From positions 1,984,001-2,048,000 of the forward strand of contig NZ_CP041360.1 of assembly GCF_006965485.1 (NCBI RefSeq): DNA of 64,000 bases, given 5' to 3'. Each line of letters begins with the position of its first letter. Within the stretch, counting starts at the first letter, position 1. Positions 36,088 to 45,204 of the stretch are shown here, piece after piece. The DNA is from Spirosoma sp. KCTC 42546 (GTDB taxonomy: Bacteria; Bacteroidota; Bacteroidia; Cytophagales; Spirosomataceae). Made by a program: the position numbers and the translations under genes. The notes beneath the pieces are model-generated. The model saw nothing but the letters and a program-made list of their open reading frames with translations, was not told the origin of the DNA and did not search any database.

Positions 36088-38655
36088 ATGAGACGTCTGC
36101 AACGACTATTCGTTTTCTTTTTTGCCCTAAGCATTTTCTGTAATACAGTACAAGCGCAGACTGAGTATACGGTTACCGGACTGGTAACGGATGCTCATAC
36201 CGGGGAACCCATACCGTTTGCCAGCGTTGCCCTGCTTGGCCGCCGGAGCGGTACGCTTACCGATGAGAAGGGTCGCTATACACTGAAAGTTAAAATCCTG
36301 TCAGACTCATTAGCCGTGAGTTCCATGGGGTATAAAGCCCTACGGCAGGCTATTGATCCCGAACGCCCGTCGCAGGCGGTTGATTTTAAACTTATGCCCG
36401 CCGGTACGGCTTTGCAGGAGGTGACCGTACGGGCGGGCGAAAACCCGGCCTGGCGCGTGCTTCGGCAGGTACGGAAAAATCGCTCCATCAATGATCGCAA
36501 GCGACTGGCCGCTTATGAATATGATAGCTACGTTAAAACCGACATTGCCTTAAGTCATGTAACGGAACGAATGCGACGTAATCCGCTCATCAAGCGGATC
36601 AACGAAGCTATGAGTAAACAGGATTCGATCGTTGATGATGAAGGGCATCGCTTATTACCGTTACTGGCCTCTGAGTCCGTGTCGCGCTATTATTATAGAA
36701 CTGGTCCCGAACGAAAACGGGAAGATATCCGAAAAACACGAATTAAAGGGGTAGCCGTCGATGACGCCGGGCTTAGTTCGCAGTTGCTGGGCGGAACGAA
36801 CTTAGTGAGCCAGAATTTCTACGACAATTACATTCCCATTCTGGGTAAGGATTTTGCCTCACCCATTGGGGATAACTGGAAAAACTGGTACGAGTTTTTT
36901 CTGGCCGATACCACTCAGATTGGCGACCATATCTGCTACGAAATTCAGTTTGACCCCAAACGAAAGGAAGATCTGGCGTTTATCGGGAAAGCCTGGATCG
37001 ACACAACTACATTTGCCCTTTGCCAGATCGAAACCAAAATTGGTCAAGGGGCCAACCTGAACTATGTGCGTGCCCTGACCATTGAGCAGGAACTGGAATC
37101 CACCACCGACTCCACAGCGGGCGCTTCGGGTACGGCGGGCTGGTTGCCGGTAAGTATTAAGCTGTCGGCTAGCCTGACAGGGGTGGGAAAACAATCATTG
37201 GGGTTACGAGCTCAGGTGAGCCTTCGCAACAGCAATATCATTGTGAACCGACCCCGGCCAACAGGCTTTTATGAACAGCCCATTGAACCCAGCGATACGG
37301 TGGCTACCAGCAATGATGCCTACTGGCATTCCGTGCAACGGAATCTTGCGGGATCGGATTCGTTGAGTAAAGAAGACCAGAAGACGCGCCAGATAATCGA
37401 CAAACTGCGGGCCGTACCAGCGGTGAAGATGGCTGAGGCTGTGGGGCAGGTGGCCATCACCGGTTTTTATAAACTTGGAGGATTTGATCTGGGACCCTAT
37501 CCCTATCTGTTCGCCGTAAATAGTGTTGAAGGCCTGCGGACCCGAATCGGGTTTCGAACCAATGAGCAATTCAGTCGTAATTGGGTACTACGAGGCTATT
37601 TAGCCTACGGTACATTGGATCATGAATTCAAATACGGTGGCGAAGTCGATTATCTATTCTCACGGCAGCACTGGACTGTGGCGGGTGTTCGCATTGCGAA
37701 TGACCTGGAGCGTTTAGGACTAACGCCTGAGTTGATTGGAGGTAATCGGATTTTCTACGCCCTGAGTCGCTTTGGACGGTATCGGGGTGGCTATCAGAGC
37801 TATCAGAAAGAAGTTTTCTTCAAAACCGAGCCTGTCAAAGGGATTTTACTAACGGCTATGTTGGGTAGTCGGACATTCAACCCACTTTTCCCATTTCATT
37901 ATAGGCTGGATCCTGGGTTGGGTGAACAGTCACCTTTGCGGTCCGATATTGACGATGCCTACTGGTCAATTGAAGCGCGCCTTGCCCGCAAAGAAAAATA
38001 CATCATGGATGGTAACGAGCGGATCACACTGGGCACCAAACGGGCACCTGTTCTTACGATTCGCTACACACGCGGTTTGAAAGCACTCGGAGGTGAATAC
38101 GACTACCACCGGATTACACTACGGGCGCAGCAGTCCCTGCGGCTAGGGGCACTTGGCCGGATGACCTATTTGCTGTCGGCAGGGTATACGCCTTCTGTTA
38201 TGCCCGCTCCGATGCTGTTTCCGCACATTGGTAACCCAACTCCATTGCTGACGACTAATACCTTTAACCGGATGCAGTTCTATGAATTCGTGAGTGATCG
38301 GTTTGTGGCCGTTCACGTACAGCACCGGTTTGAAGGATTGCTATTTAACCGTATACCAGGTATCCGAAAACTGAACTGGCGATTGATTGCCAATTTTGAT
38401 GCACTCTGGGGTAGTTTGTCAAAGGAGAACCAGGCAGTGGCGAGTGTTAAACCGTTGCCAGATGGCGTAAGACCCATTTATTTTGGTGCTCTCGACGGTG
38501 CTAAACCGTATATGGAAGTTGGTTACGGAATCGATAACATCTTTAAACTCATTCGGATTCAGGCCATCCACCGGTTGAATTACCTGGATGATGGCCCAAA
38601 TGGCATTCCGCTTAATTCGTTTGCCCTAAAAGCATCAGCAACGCTTAGTTTTTAA
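36088..38655 (+). CDS. DUF5686 outer-membrane protein with CarboxypepD_reg-like domain
   Basis: 855 residues with signal peptide ending TVQAQ (about residue 24). A CarboxypepD_reg-like domain spans about 28-105 (VTGLVTDAHTGEPIPFASVA, GTLTDEKGRYTLKV), after which DUF5686 fills the remainder: NPAWRVLRQVRKNRSIND, AYEYDSYVKTDIAL, and a strand-rich barrel-like C-terminus ending NSFALKASATLSF. This architecture is common in Bacteroidota and its role is not established. The stop codon is only 4 bp from the convergent LytTR gene. Confidence 0.88.
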   Translation: MRRLQRLFVFFFALSIFCNTVQAQTEYTVTGLVTDAHTGEPIPFASVALLGRRSGTLTDEKGRYTLKVKILSDSLAVSSMGYKALRQAIDPERPSQAVDFKLMPAGTALQEVTVRAGENPAWRVLRQVRKNRSINDRKRLAAYEYDSYVKTDIALSHVTERMRRNPLIKRINEAMSKQDSIVDDEGHRLLPLLASESVSRYYYRTGPERKREDIRKTRIKGVAVDDAGLSSQLLGGTNLVSQNFYDNYIPILGKDFASPIGDNWKNWYEFFLADTTQIGDHICYEIQFDPKRKEDLAFIGKAWIDTTTFALCQIETKIGQGANLNYVRALTIEQELESTTDSTAGASGTAGWLPVSIKLSASLTGVGKQSLGLRAQVSLRNSNIIVNRPRPTGFYEQPIEPSDTVATSNDAYWHSVQRNLAGSDSLSKEDQKTRQIIDKLRAVPAVKMAEAVGQVAITGFYKLGGFDLGPYPYLFAVNSVEGLRTRIGFRTNEQFSRNWVLRGYLAYGTLDHEFKYGGEVDYLFSRQHWTVAGVRIANDLERLGLTPELIGGNRIFYALSRFGRYRGGYQSYQKEVFFKTEPVKGILLTAMLGSRTFNPLFPFHYRLDPGLGEQSPLRSDIDDAYWSIEARLARKEKYIMDGNERITLGTKRAPVLTIRYTRGLKALGGEYDYHRITLRAQQSLRLGALGRMTYLLSAGYTPSVMPAPMLFPHIGNPTPLLTTNTFNRMQFYEFVSDRFVAVHVQHRFEGLLFNRIPGIRKLNWRLIANFDALWGSLSKENQAVASVKPLPDGVRPIYFGALDGAKPYMEVGYGIDNIFKLIRIQAIHRLNYLDDGPNGIPLNSFALKASATLSF

Positions 38656-38659
38656 GTAC

Positions 38660-39436
38660 TCATTTCCCCATCCATTTCTTAAACTCCATGGCCCGTTCGC
38701 GGCTTACCAGCACTTCGTCGTCGGGGGTAGGGCGGAGGGTTAGTTTGAGTTTGTTGTTAAAGTACGAATGAACCTGCTGAACGGAGCTGATCTCGACAAC
38801 AAACTGCCGGTTCGCGCGGAAAAACTGAGTGGGTTCCAGCATCGCTTCCAATTCATCGAGCGTATAATCGACCGAAAACTTCTGGTTGGCACGGGTACGG
38901 AAGAGACTTACACCGTCTTCGGAATAGAAATAAGCAATGTCGGCTACGTCGATGGGTAGCCACTGAGACAGGTGTTTGACTAAAAAGCGTTTCCGATACT
39001 CGGTGGGTTGGATCTGCTGGCGAAGCTGCTGAACCAGGGCGTTGATCGTAGCCGTTCCCATTGGCTCTACCGCTGGTTGCGTAACTAACCGTCGTTGTTT
39101 AGCTAAACTAGCTTCCAGTTCCTGCCGTTTGATGGGTTTGAGCAGGTAGTCGATGCTGTTGACCTTGAATGCCTTCAGCGCATACTCATCGTAGGAGGTC
39201 GTGAAAATTATGGGCGACTCGACGGCTGTCTGTTCAAATATCTCAAAACTCTGCCCATCGGCCAGTTCAATATCCATCAAAATCAGATCAGGAGCGGGGT
39301 TATCCTGGAGCCAGGCCACCGATGCCCGTACGCTGGCCGTTGTGCCAACGATCTGTAGCGTAGGGTCAACATCCTGCAACAATTTTGTCAGCTTGCGGAC
39401 CGCTAATTCTTCATCTTCAACGATCAGTACATTCAT
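38660..39436 (-). CDS. LytTR-family response regulator
   Basis: 258 residues from the ATG at 39436 (an in-frame TTG at 39442 is less likely). The receiver domain (1-115) has acidic pocket Glu7/Asp8, phosphoacceptor Asp55 in LILMDIEL and the conserved Lys in LLKPIKRQ. The LytTR DNA-binding domain (about 150-258) contains FLVKHLSQWLPIDVADIAYF and FFRANRQFVVEISSVQQVHS. It is the natural partner of the two LytS-type kinases upstream on the same strand, although 218 bp separate it from the nearer one. Confidence 0.93.
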   Translation of the reverse strand: MNVLIVEDEELAVRKLTKLLQDVDPTLQIVGTTASVRASVAWLQDNPAPDLILMDIELADGQSFEIFEQTAVESPIIFTTSYDEYALKAFKVNSIDYLLKPIKRQELEASLAKQRRLVTQPAVEPMGTATINALVQQLRQQIQPTEYRKRFLVKHLSQWLPIDVADIAYFYSEDGVSLFRTRANQKFSVDYTLDELEAMLEPTQFFRANRQFVVEISSVQQVHSYFNNKLKLTLRPTPDDEVLVSRERAMEFKKWMGK

Positions 39437-39654
39437 AATCAAACGCGTTTATCAAGTCTCGCTTTTATAGTCTATTAAATGTAGCCATTACTAGGCTTGT
39501 CTGCCAGCAGTCTTTTGAATGAAACCGCAAAATCAGGGGGTGAATTTGCATAAACTACTCCTGAACTGTAGGGTGTTTTTTTCTGAACGGTCAGGAAAAG
39601 CATCATTCACTTGAGTTCCTCACTAAGGTTGATTCTACAGAATCCATATGGGTA

Positions 39655-40713
39655 TCAGGCGGCAGCGCTTACCAATTTCTCCGAACTGATTAGTGGTAAG
39701 GTTACTGTAAAATAAGGTGCTTCGTCCACCACATCTACATCGCCCACGCCCAGCAACCGATACTTATTGATAATGTTACTCAACCCTACCTGATTCGATA
39801 CCGCATGAACCGCTTTGCGTTGCAGGTTATTCTGCACCACCAGCCTGCCATCGTCGCGGGTTTCGATACGGATATGCAGCGGCTGCTCAGGTAAAATAAC
39901 ATTGTGCTTTACGGCATTTTCCAGCAATAGTTGCAGCGTCAACGGGGGGAGTTGATAGGTGTAATAGTGCTCACTGATAACTTCCTCTAGTTGAAGGTGT
40001 TCGCCATGGCGGGTTCGTAATAAGTGGAAATACGATCGGGTAAATCTCAGTTCCTGATCCAGCGTTGCCAGTTCAGTTTCGTTGGCTCGTAACAGGTACC
40101 GATAAACACTACTCATTTCATCAATGAATTTCTGGGCCTGATCCGGGTCTTCTTCAATCAGCGAAGAAAGCGAGTTAAGCGCATTGAACAGGAAATGTGG
40201 ACTGATTTGCCCTTTGAGACCATCAAGCTGGCTCCGTAAGTTAGCCTGCTGAAGTTGATCTGCTTCCCGAAGAGCGGCATCCCATTGTTCGAAGGTATAA
40301 ATGCTTTCATGAACTATATTGACAAGTAGGTTGCCTATAGCACTGATAATGAGCGTCCATTGAAGGTGAGTTTCATTGAATACGTAGCCTGGAAAGTGTA
40401 CCCAGGCATAGCCATAGAAAAAGCCAAGAATCATGGTCGAGGACATAACGACGTGAATACTCCAGGCAAGGCATAAGCGCAGGGCCGTTTGTCGGATATG
40501 CGGAAATCGTTTTCGAAGCCAGAGGGCAGGAACCGCATGCAGGAAGTAGGCGGGTGTCCAGAAAATGATGATACTGATGGTAGCGGGCAAGAATACATTG
40601 ATATCCTCGAAATAAGCAAAACCAAACAGGGCATAATTGAGTAAACCGAAATAAACGGGTAGAATATACAGCGCGATACGGGTGTCCTGTTGAGTGAAAA
40701 TGTTCAGGTTCAC
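39655..40713 (-). CDS. LytS-type sensor histidine kinase (His_kinase PF06580), copy 2
   Basis: 352 residues, GTG start at 40713. About four membrane segments occupy residues 10-140, followed by a short coiled coil and the His_kinase domain with His173 in SPHFLFNALNSLSSLI. The ATP-binding part keeps LLLENAVKHN and QVGLSNIINKYRLL. It senses an unknown signal and should phosphorylate the LytTR regulator. Its start is 6 bp after the stop of the paralogous kinase, so the two are translationally coupled. Confidence 0.92.
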   Translation of the reverse strand: MNLNIFTQQDTRIALYILPVYFGLLNYALFGFAYFEDINVFLPATISIIIFWTPAYFLHAVPALWLRKRFPHIRQTALRLCLAWSIHVVMSSTMILGFFYGYAWVHFPGYVFNETHLQWTLIISAIGNLLVNIVHESIYTFEQWDAALREADQLQQANLRSQLDGLKGQISPHFLFNALNSLSSLIEEDPDQAQKFIDEMSSVYRYLLRANETELATLDQELRFTRSYFHLLRTRHGEHLQLEEVISEHYYTYQLPPLTLQLLLENAVKHNVILPEQPLHIRIETRDDGRLVVQNNLQRKAVHAVSNQVGLSNIINKYRLLGVGDVDVVDEAPYFTVTLPLISSEKLVSAAA

Positions 40714-40719
40714 GGGTGG

Positions 40720-41805
40720 TCAGCTGGCTAAGAGGTTAAGTTCGATCGAATGCTGCGTCGTCAGTGGTAGTGTAACACTGAATAGTTGGTCGTTGTCGAA
40801 GATGTACAAGGAGGGTAAGCCCAGGGCCGAAAACTGGGCCGCTAGCTGGCCCAGCCCTCCTGATGGTGTTGCCACCTGCACTAATTTTCGCTGGAGCAGG
40901 TTACTCACCTCAAGTCGGTTGCCTGCTAAATAACGAACTGTAATGGTTAGCGGATTATTCGTGGATAAACTGTTATAGCGAATGGCATTATCGACCAGTA
41001 TTTGTAAGGTTAATGGCGGTAATAGCAGATCAGATGCGGCTGGGTTTGTCTCAATATGCCAGCGTAGAGCGGCCCCATAACGCTCATTGAGTAAATACCG
41101 ATACGCATCCAGAAATGCTAGCTCATCGGTTAATGATACCAATGAGCGCTGGCCCGCCTGAAGCATGTAGCGGTATACACTCGCCAGCTCGTCCAGAAAT
41201 GCACCAGCCCTACGACGGTCTTCGCTAATCAGAGCCGATAATGAGTTCAGACTGTTAAACAGAAAGTGCGGATTTACCTGATTTTTCAACTGGGCTAACT
41301 CATTCAGTAACCGATTTTTCTTGACTGCTTCGGCTTGCTCCACAGCTAATCTGTACTGCCGCAAATTGTAAGAGCCCTCGTAATAACTGCCAACGACTAC
41401 CACAAAAAATAACGCCATGGCCACCGGGAGCAGATAATCGTCGGGAAAAATAGGTTTCGGGATACGACCACTCGGGTCGAGCTGATACATCGTCCAGGTT
41501 TCGACGAGTTGGTCAAATACCGTGAAGAGGGAGTAGCCTCCGAATGTTTTCCAGATTCGTTTACGGGTATTTGGTCGGCCTGGATATTGCTGCCGCACCT
41601 TTATCACCCACCAGAGTAGCAAGTGCCAGAGAAACGTGGTAGAAATGAGTCCCCATACGACTGTGAGAGCAACTAGCTGTTCATCGTACCCATAAGCCGC
41701 AATCGTAAGCAGTACAAACGGCAATACGGCCACCGGAATACCAATCAGGCGTACCCAGCGGTCGTTAAGTGCGTCGAACGAAAGCGCAGAGAGAGGAACG
41801 TTCAT
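40720..41805 (-). CDS. LytS-type sensor histidine kinase paralogue, copy 1, with altered ATP-binding box
   Basis: 361 residues, about four membrane segments in 1-140, His180 in NPHFLFNSLNSLSALI and the N-box LVDNAIRYNS. In the glycine-rich region where family members have GIGLxN, it reads PSGGLGQLAAQFSALG, so the conserved Asn after the glycines is missing and the element is diverged. It may be a weak or inactive partner that works as a heterodimer with the following kinase. The overall similarity to copy 2 (shared arrangement of PHFLFN, FLDELASVYRYML against FIDEMSSVYRYLL) indicates a tandem duplication. Confidence 0.9.
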   Translation of the reverse strand: MNVPLSALSFDALNDRWVRLIGIPVAVLPFVLLTIAAYGYDEQLVALTVVWGLISTTFLWHLLLWWVIKVRQQYPGRPNTRKRIWKTFGGYSLFTVFDQLVETWTMYQLDPSGRIPKPIFPDDYLLPVAMALFFVVVVGSYYEGSYNLRQYRLAVEQAEAVKKNRLLNELAQLKNQVNPHFLFNSLNSLSALISEDRRRAGAFLDELASVYRYMLQAGQRSLVSLTDELAFLDAYRYLLNERYGAALRWHIETNPAASDLLLPPLTLQILVDNAIRYNSLSTNNPLTITVRYLAGNRLEVSNLLQRKLVQVATPSGGLGQLAAQFSALGLPSLYIFDNDQLFSVTLPLTTQHSIELNLLAS

Positions 41806-41862
41806 AGACGAAAATTACGACATTTTCGGGAACGATTATAGGGTAATCGGTAGGTATGTCCC

Positions 41863-43014
41863 TCAAAAGTCTACCTGGTATAACATTTCCAGCTGTCGCT
41901 CATTCAGTTTGGCGGGTAAGAGTCGAAACAGACCATTTCGTACCATCATAAGGAATTTATTCTCAACCTGTGCTACCGTACCAATTCGTCGGGAGGTTTT
42001 ACTAATTATGTGGGTACGTTTTAACCGTCGTTGTTCAAACCGTTTAAATGCGTCTGGTACAGTACCCCCCTTTGCCAGCTCATCTGCCAGTACAACTGCA
42101 TCTTCAATAGCCTGACAGGCCCCCTGACCCAGATTAGGCGTGGTGGCGTGGGCCGCATCACCCAACAAGACTACCTTATCGAAGGCATAGCGCGCCAGTG
42201 GTTTAAGGTCGCAGATGTCATTCCAGATCAATGCGTTGTCGGGTGTGCGGGCGATCACATCCGGGATTGGCGAATGATAGCTGTCGAACTGCCTGAGCAG
42301 ATCGTTGGGTGTACGGGCACGCATTCGGGAATCGTTTGCCGGGGCATTCTGTGTGGCAAACCAGTACAGTTGATTAGTAGCCAATGGTACTACGCCAACG
42401 CGCCCAGCTGTGCCCCAGGTTTCCGATGCTTCCGACAAATTCAGCCCTGTGGCATCAACCACCGCTCGCCAGCAGGTATAGCCTGCATACCGTGCTTTGG
42501 AGTCGGGCATCAGTTGCTGACGGATGGGCGAGTGGATGCCATCGGCCACCAGTAAGTAGTCAGCTTCATGCGTAGTGTCATCATCGAATTGAATAATAAC
42601 TTTATCCGGTTGCTGGTTTATCTGTATACCGCGCTTACCCATGTGCACAACTCCGTTATCGAGTTGATGCAGAAGCACCTGATGCAGGGCGGCCCGGTGA
42701 ATACTAAAATTGTCGAGACCATATTTCTGACTGATTACCCGACTATCTGTGCGGGTAACAACGCGTCCATGCTGGTCATAAATGGTAAACGCATCGAGAA
42801 GCCGCCCTGCCTGAACCACCTCATCAGCAATACCTAGTCGCTGAAAGGCTTTGATCGCATTGGCTGCTAAAGCCAGTCCGGCACCCAGTGGTTTACTAAC
42901 TGGAGCAGCTTCAAAAACGCTGGCACGAATGCCAATTTTTTGTAGAGCCAGCGCCGTTGTCAATCCTACGATACCCCCTCCAAGAATGGTGAACGATGTT
43001 GATGGCTTAGTCAT
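41863..43014 (-). CDS. FAD-dependent monooxygenase (PHBH-fold)
   Basis: 383 residues. FAD-binding Rossmann motif FTILGGGIVGLTTALALQKI at the N-terminus, the DG-type segment DYLLVADGIHSPIRQQL near residue 155, and LLGDAAHATTPNLGQGACQA near 280 identify the flavoprotein hydroxylase family (FAD_binding_3). Typical members hydroxylate aromatic substrates using NAD(P)H and oxygen. The substrate is not evident. It is the first gene of the minus-strand run ending in the LytS kinases (58 bp to the next), and is divergent from fdhD. Confidence 0.9.
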   Translation of the reverse strand: MTKPSTSFTILGGGIVGLTTALALQKIGIRASVFEAAPVSKPLGAGLALAANAIKAFQRLGIADEVVQAGRLLDAFTIYDQHGRVVTRTDSRVISQKYGLDNFSIHRAALHQVLLHQLDNGVVHMGKRGIQINQQPDKVIIQFDDDTTHEADYLLVADGIHSPIRQQLMPDSKARYAGYTCWRAVVDATGLNLSEASETWGTAGRVGVVPLATNQLYWFATQNAPANDSRMRARTPNDLLRQFDSYHSPIPDVIARTPDNALIWNDICDLKPLARYAFDKVVLLGDAAHATTPNLGQGACQAIEDAVVLADELAKGGTVPDAFKRFEQRRLKRTHIISKTSRRIGTVAQVENKFLMMVRNGLFRLLPAKLNERQLEMLYQVDF

Positions 43015-43250
43015 AATGGAAAAACGGTTACCTGGGACAAGAGATTAGGCGAGTTAGCAAGTCAAAATTGGCAGAAAATGAAACGAGTGCTCTGGATAAG
43101 TAGGACGAAACCGCATTTCTTTGGGTTGAAACACCTATAGTTGGTGGAGTGGCGAAGTAAGACTAGTAAGTGAATGTTGCTAATGAGCGGTTTCCGTGTG
43201 TAAATAACTTTATGCTTCTACTCCGTGTTCTCCCTGAAACTAGTTGTTAT

Positions 43251-44096
43251 ATGCCGCTCGTTGCCCCCACAACCATTCAAAAAGTAGCTGGCGAAAGCCT
43301 GACCGAAGCCCCTGATCTGCTGGCCGTTGAGGAACCTCTCGAAATTCGACTCGGGTTTGGTCCAATGAGTAATCGCCAGCAGAAACCCGTATCGGTTACC
43401 ATGCGGACGCCGGGTAACGATGAAGAACTGGCCATGGGGTTTCTGTTCACGGAAGGTATTATTCACCAACCTTCCGATATTGTTTCATGCCGACATTGTG
43501 TACAGGACGCTCATAAAGAAGGCAACGTGCTGCGGGTTGAACTTCATCCTGACATACTCGTTGACTGGGCACGACTGGAACGGAACACCTTTACCTCATC
43601 GAGTTGCGGGTTGTGCGGCAAAGCGACGATTGAGGCTGTCAGTGTACTTACGCCCGGCCCAGTTGCGTCGGATGTTGTAGTGACCTCGTCTGTACTCCAT
43701 TCGTTGTCGGAGCGCGTTCGGGAAACCCAGCTGGCCTTTGCCTACACAGGTGGTATTCATGCAGCCGCCTTGTTTGATGCCGATGGAAAGCTACTATTGG
43801 TTCGTGAGGACATTGGCCGACACAATGCACTGGATAAACTCATTGGAGCTGCCTTCTGGCAAAATTGGTTGCCACTCAGTCAGTACGGTATTTTTCTGAG
43901 TGGTCGGATTGGCGTTGAACTCGTCCAGAAAAGCTGGATGGCGGGTGTACCGATTCTGGCCGCTGTGGGTGCCCCGTCGAGCCTGGCCGTACAAATGGCG
44001 CAGGAAGCCCAAATCACGCTGGCCGGTTTTGTGCGGAACGAACGATTTAACCTCTACAGTGAGCCGGGCCGGATTCGGGTACTGCAAACGGTTTAA
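43251..44096 (+). CDS. fdhD: Formate dehydrogenase accessory sulfurtransferase FdhD
   Basis: 281 residues from ATG 43251 (a GTG at 43170 would add an unlikely 27 residue leader). FdhD hands sulfur to the molybdenum cofactor of formate-dehydrogenase-type enzymes. Motifs: EEPLEIRLGF, the twin-cysteine loop SSCGLCGKA with Cys119 and Cys122, and LVREDIGRHNALDKLIG, plus ILAAVGAPSSLAV. The obvious client is the FdhF/YdeP-type molybdoenzyme at 46307-48655, two genes downstream. Confidence 0.95.
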   Translation: MPLVAPTTIQKVAGESLTEAPDLLAVEEPLEIRLGFGPMSNRQQKPVSVTMRTPGNDEELAMGFLFTEGIIHQPSDIVSCRHCVQDAHKEGNVLRVELHPDILVDWARLERNTFTSSSCGLCGKATIEAVSVLTPGPVASDVVVTSSVLHSLSERVRETQLAFAYTGGIHAAALFDADGKLLLVREDIGRHNALDKLIGAAFWQNWLPLSQYGIFLSGRIGVELVQKSWMAGVPILAAVGAPSSLAVQMAQEAQITLAGFVRNERFNLYSEPGRIRVLQTV

Positions 44097-44151
44097 ACTG
44101 GTACTTGTATCCTGTTACGTTAGGCGTAGTCTGAGACTATGCTCAACAATC

Positions 44152-45030
44152 CTAATGAGTTACATGATTAGGCACTCGTATCCTCAGCGCTCCGGGCCGA
44201 ATATCAGCTTTTAATGTAGTAACCTGGCCCCGGTATTCGCCATCCACCTGGAAATAGGCTTTTCGCTTCGTTTCAATACTGACCGATGTAGTCGAAATAA
44301 TCTCAATTTTCTTCGGGTCGAAGGGCTGGAACCGCCAGAATAGTTTCAGAATCTCCCAGATCGATAAGCGCCGGAAAATAACTACTTCAAATTTTCCGTC
44401 TCCCAGATCACCATCAGGGTTGATAACGGCACCGGTGCCATACATGCGGGCATTGGCCAGTACCACCATAAAGGCCACCCGGTGTATGCACTCATCGCCC
44501 GCAGTAATGGATACCCGGAGAAGTCGCCGTTTTTGCAATACCTTAATGACACCCTGTAAGTAGCCAAATTTACCTCGTAGATTGTTTTTTTCGTAGTACC
44601 GAACCAAACGGGCATTCAAGCCAATATCGCCTAAGTGTAAACAACTCTCTCCACCGTTAATGTCAATTACATCGACTTTTTTTGATATGCCATTGACTAA
44701 GGTATCCAGACTACCCTGCACATCAACGGGAATACCCAGCTCGCGGGCCATTCCGTTGGCTGAGCCTACAGGCAGGATACCCAGTAAGATAGGCGTGTCG
44801 AGCAGGTGCTCGGCTACGATTTTAATGGTGCCATCGCCCCCGGCAGCTACTACGCAGTCGGGCTTGTGCTGCTCGATTTGCTGACGGATCGTTTCGTTGT
44901 CGGTTTTACCATCGAGGTGAAATTTGTGGATGGTATGGGGTGAGTTATCGAAATAGGTAGTGATGGCTTCTTCCCAAACGGTTTTATCTGTCCCGCCCGA
45001 GACGGGATTAATTGCGAATAAAAAGGTCAA
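44152..45030 (-). CDS. YegS/diacylglycerol-kinase-family lipid kinase
   Basis: 292 residues. The N-terminal TTG start at 45030 is forced: an in-frame stop lies five codons upstream and the first strand (FLFAINPVSGG) must be included. Catalytic motifs are VVAAGGDGTIKIVAEHL and GILPVGSANGMARELG. The family phosphorylates diacylglycerol, sphingoid or similar lipids with ATP at the inner membrane. It is divergent from the App1-type phosphatase gene, with a 174 bp spacer rich in GTCATT/AATGAC motifs, which suggests coordinated control of opposite activities. Confidence 0.9.
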   Translation of the reverse strand: MTFLFAINPVSGGTDKTVWEEAITTYFDNSPHTIHKFHLDGKTDNETIRQQIEQHKPDCVVAAGGDGTIKIVAEHLLDTPILLGILPVGSANGMARELGIPVDVQGSLDTLVNGISKKVDVIDINGGESCLHLGDIGLNARLVRYYEKNNLRGKFGYLQGVIKVLQKRRLLRVSITAGDECIHRVAFMVVLANARMYGTGAVINPDGDLGDGKFEVVIFRRLSIWEILKLFWRFQPFDPKKIEIISTTSVSIETKRKAYFQVDGEYRGQVTTLKADIRPGALRIRVPNHVTH

Positions 45031-45058
45031 CTTATATGCGATTTAAAAGTTATCAATA

Positions 45059-45171
45059 GATAGTCATTGGTTGCCATTCCTTACCATTCTGTAGTCATTT
45101 GTTATAAAGGGTTGGTAGTTAGTTCCTTAGCGATAAATGACTATCAATGTCGCGTAATGACAATTAATGAC
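45059..45171. promoter_or_regulatory. Cluster of GTCATT/AATGAC motifs in divergent spacer
   Basis: Between the lipid kinase and App1 genes, GTCATT occurs at 45063-45068 and 45094-45099 and its complement AATGAC at 45136-45141, 45156-45161 and 45166-45171. The pair GATAGTCATT (45059-45068) and AATGACTATC (45136-45145) is an exact 10 bp inverted repeat. Such clustering in a divergent promoter region suggests binding sites for one regulator; the regulator is unknown. Confidence 0.45.
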
Positions 45172-45204
45172 AAGCGTGCTTTAAAGACGAGTACCGACTT
45201 AATC

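Noticed and set aside
42031..42555. Plus-strand open frame of 174 codons opposite the FAD monooxygenase gene
   Set aside because: It is the shadow of a conserved flavoprotein gene and lacks any domain.
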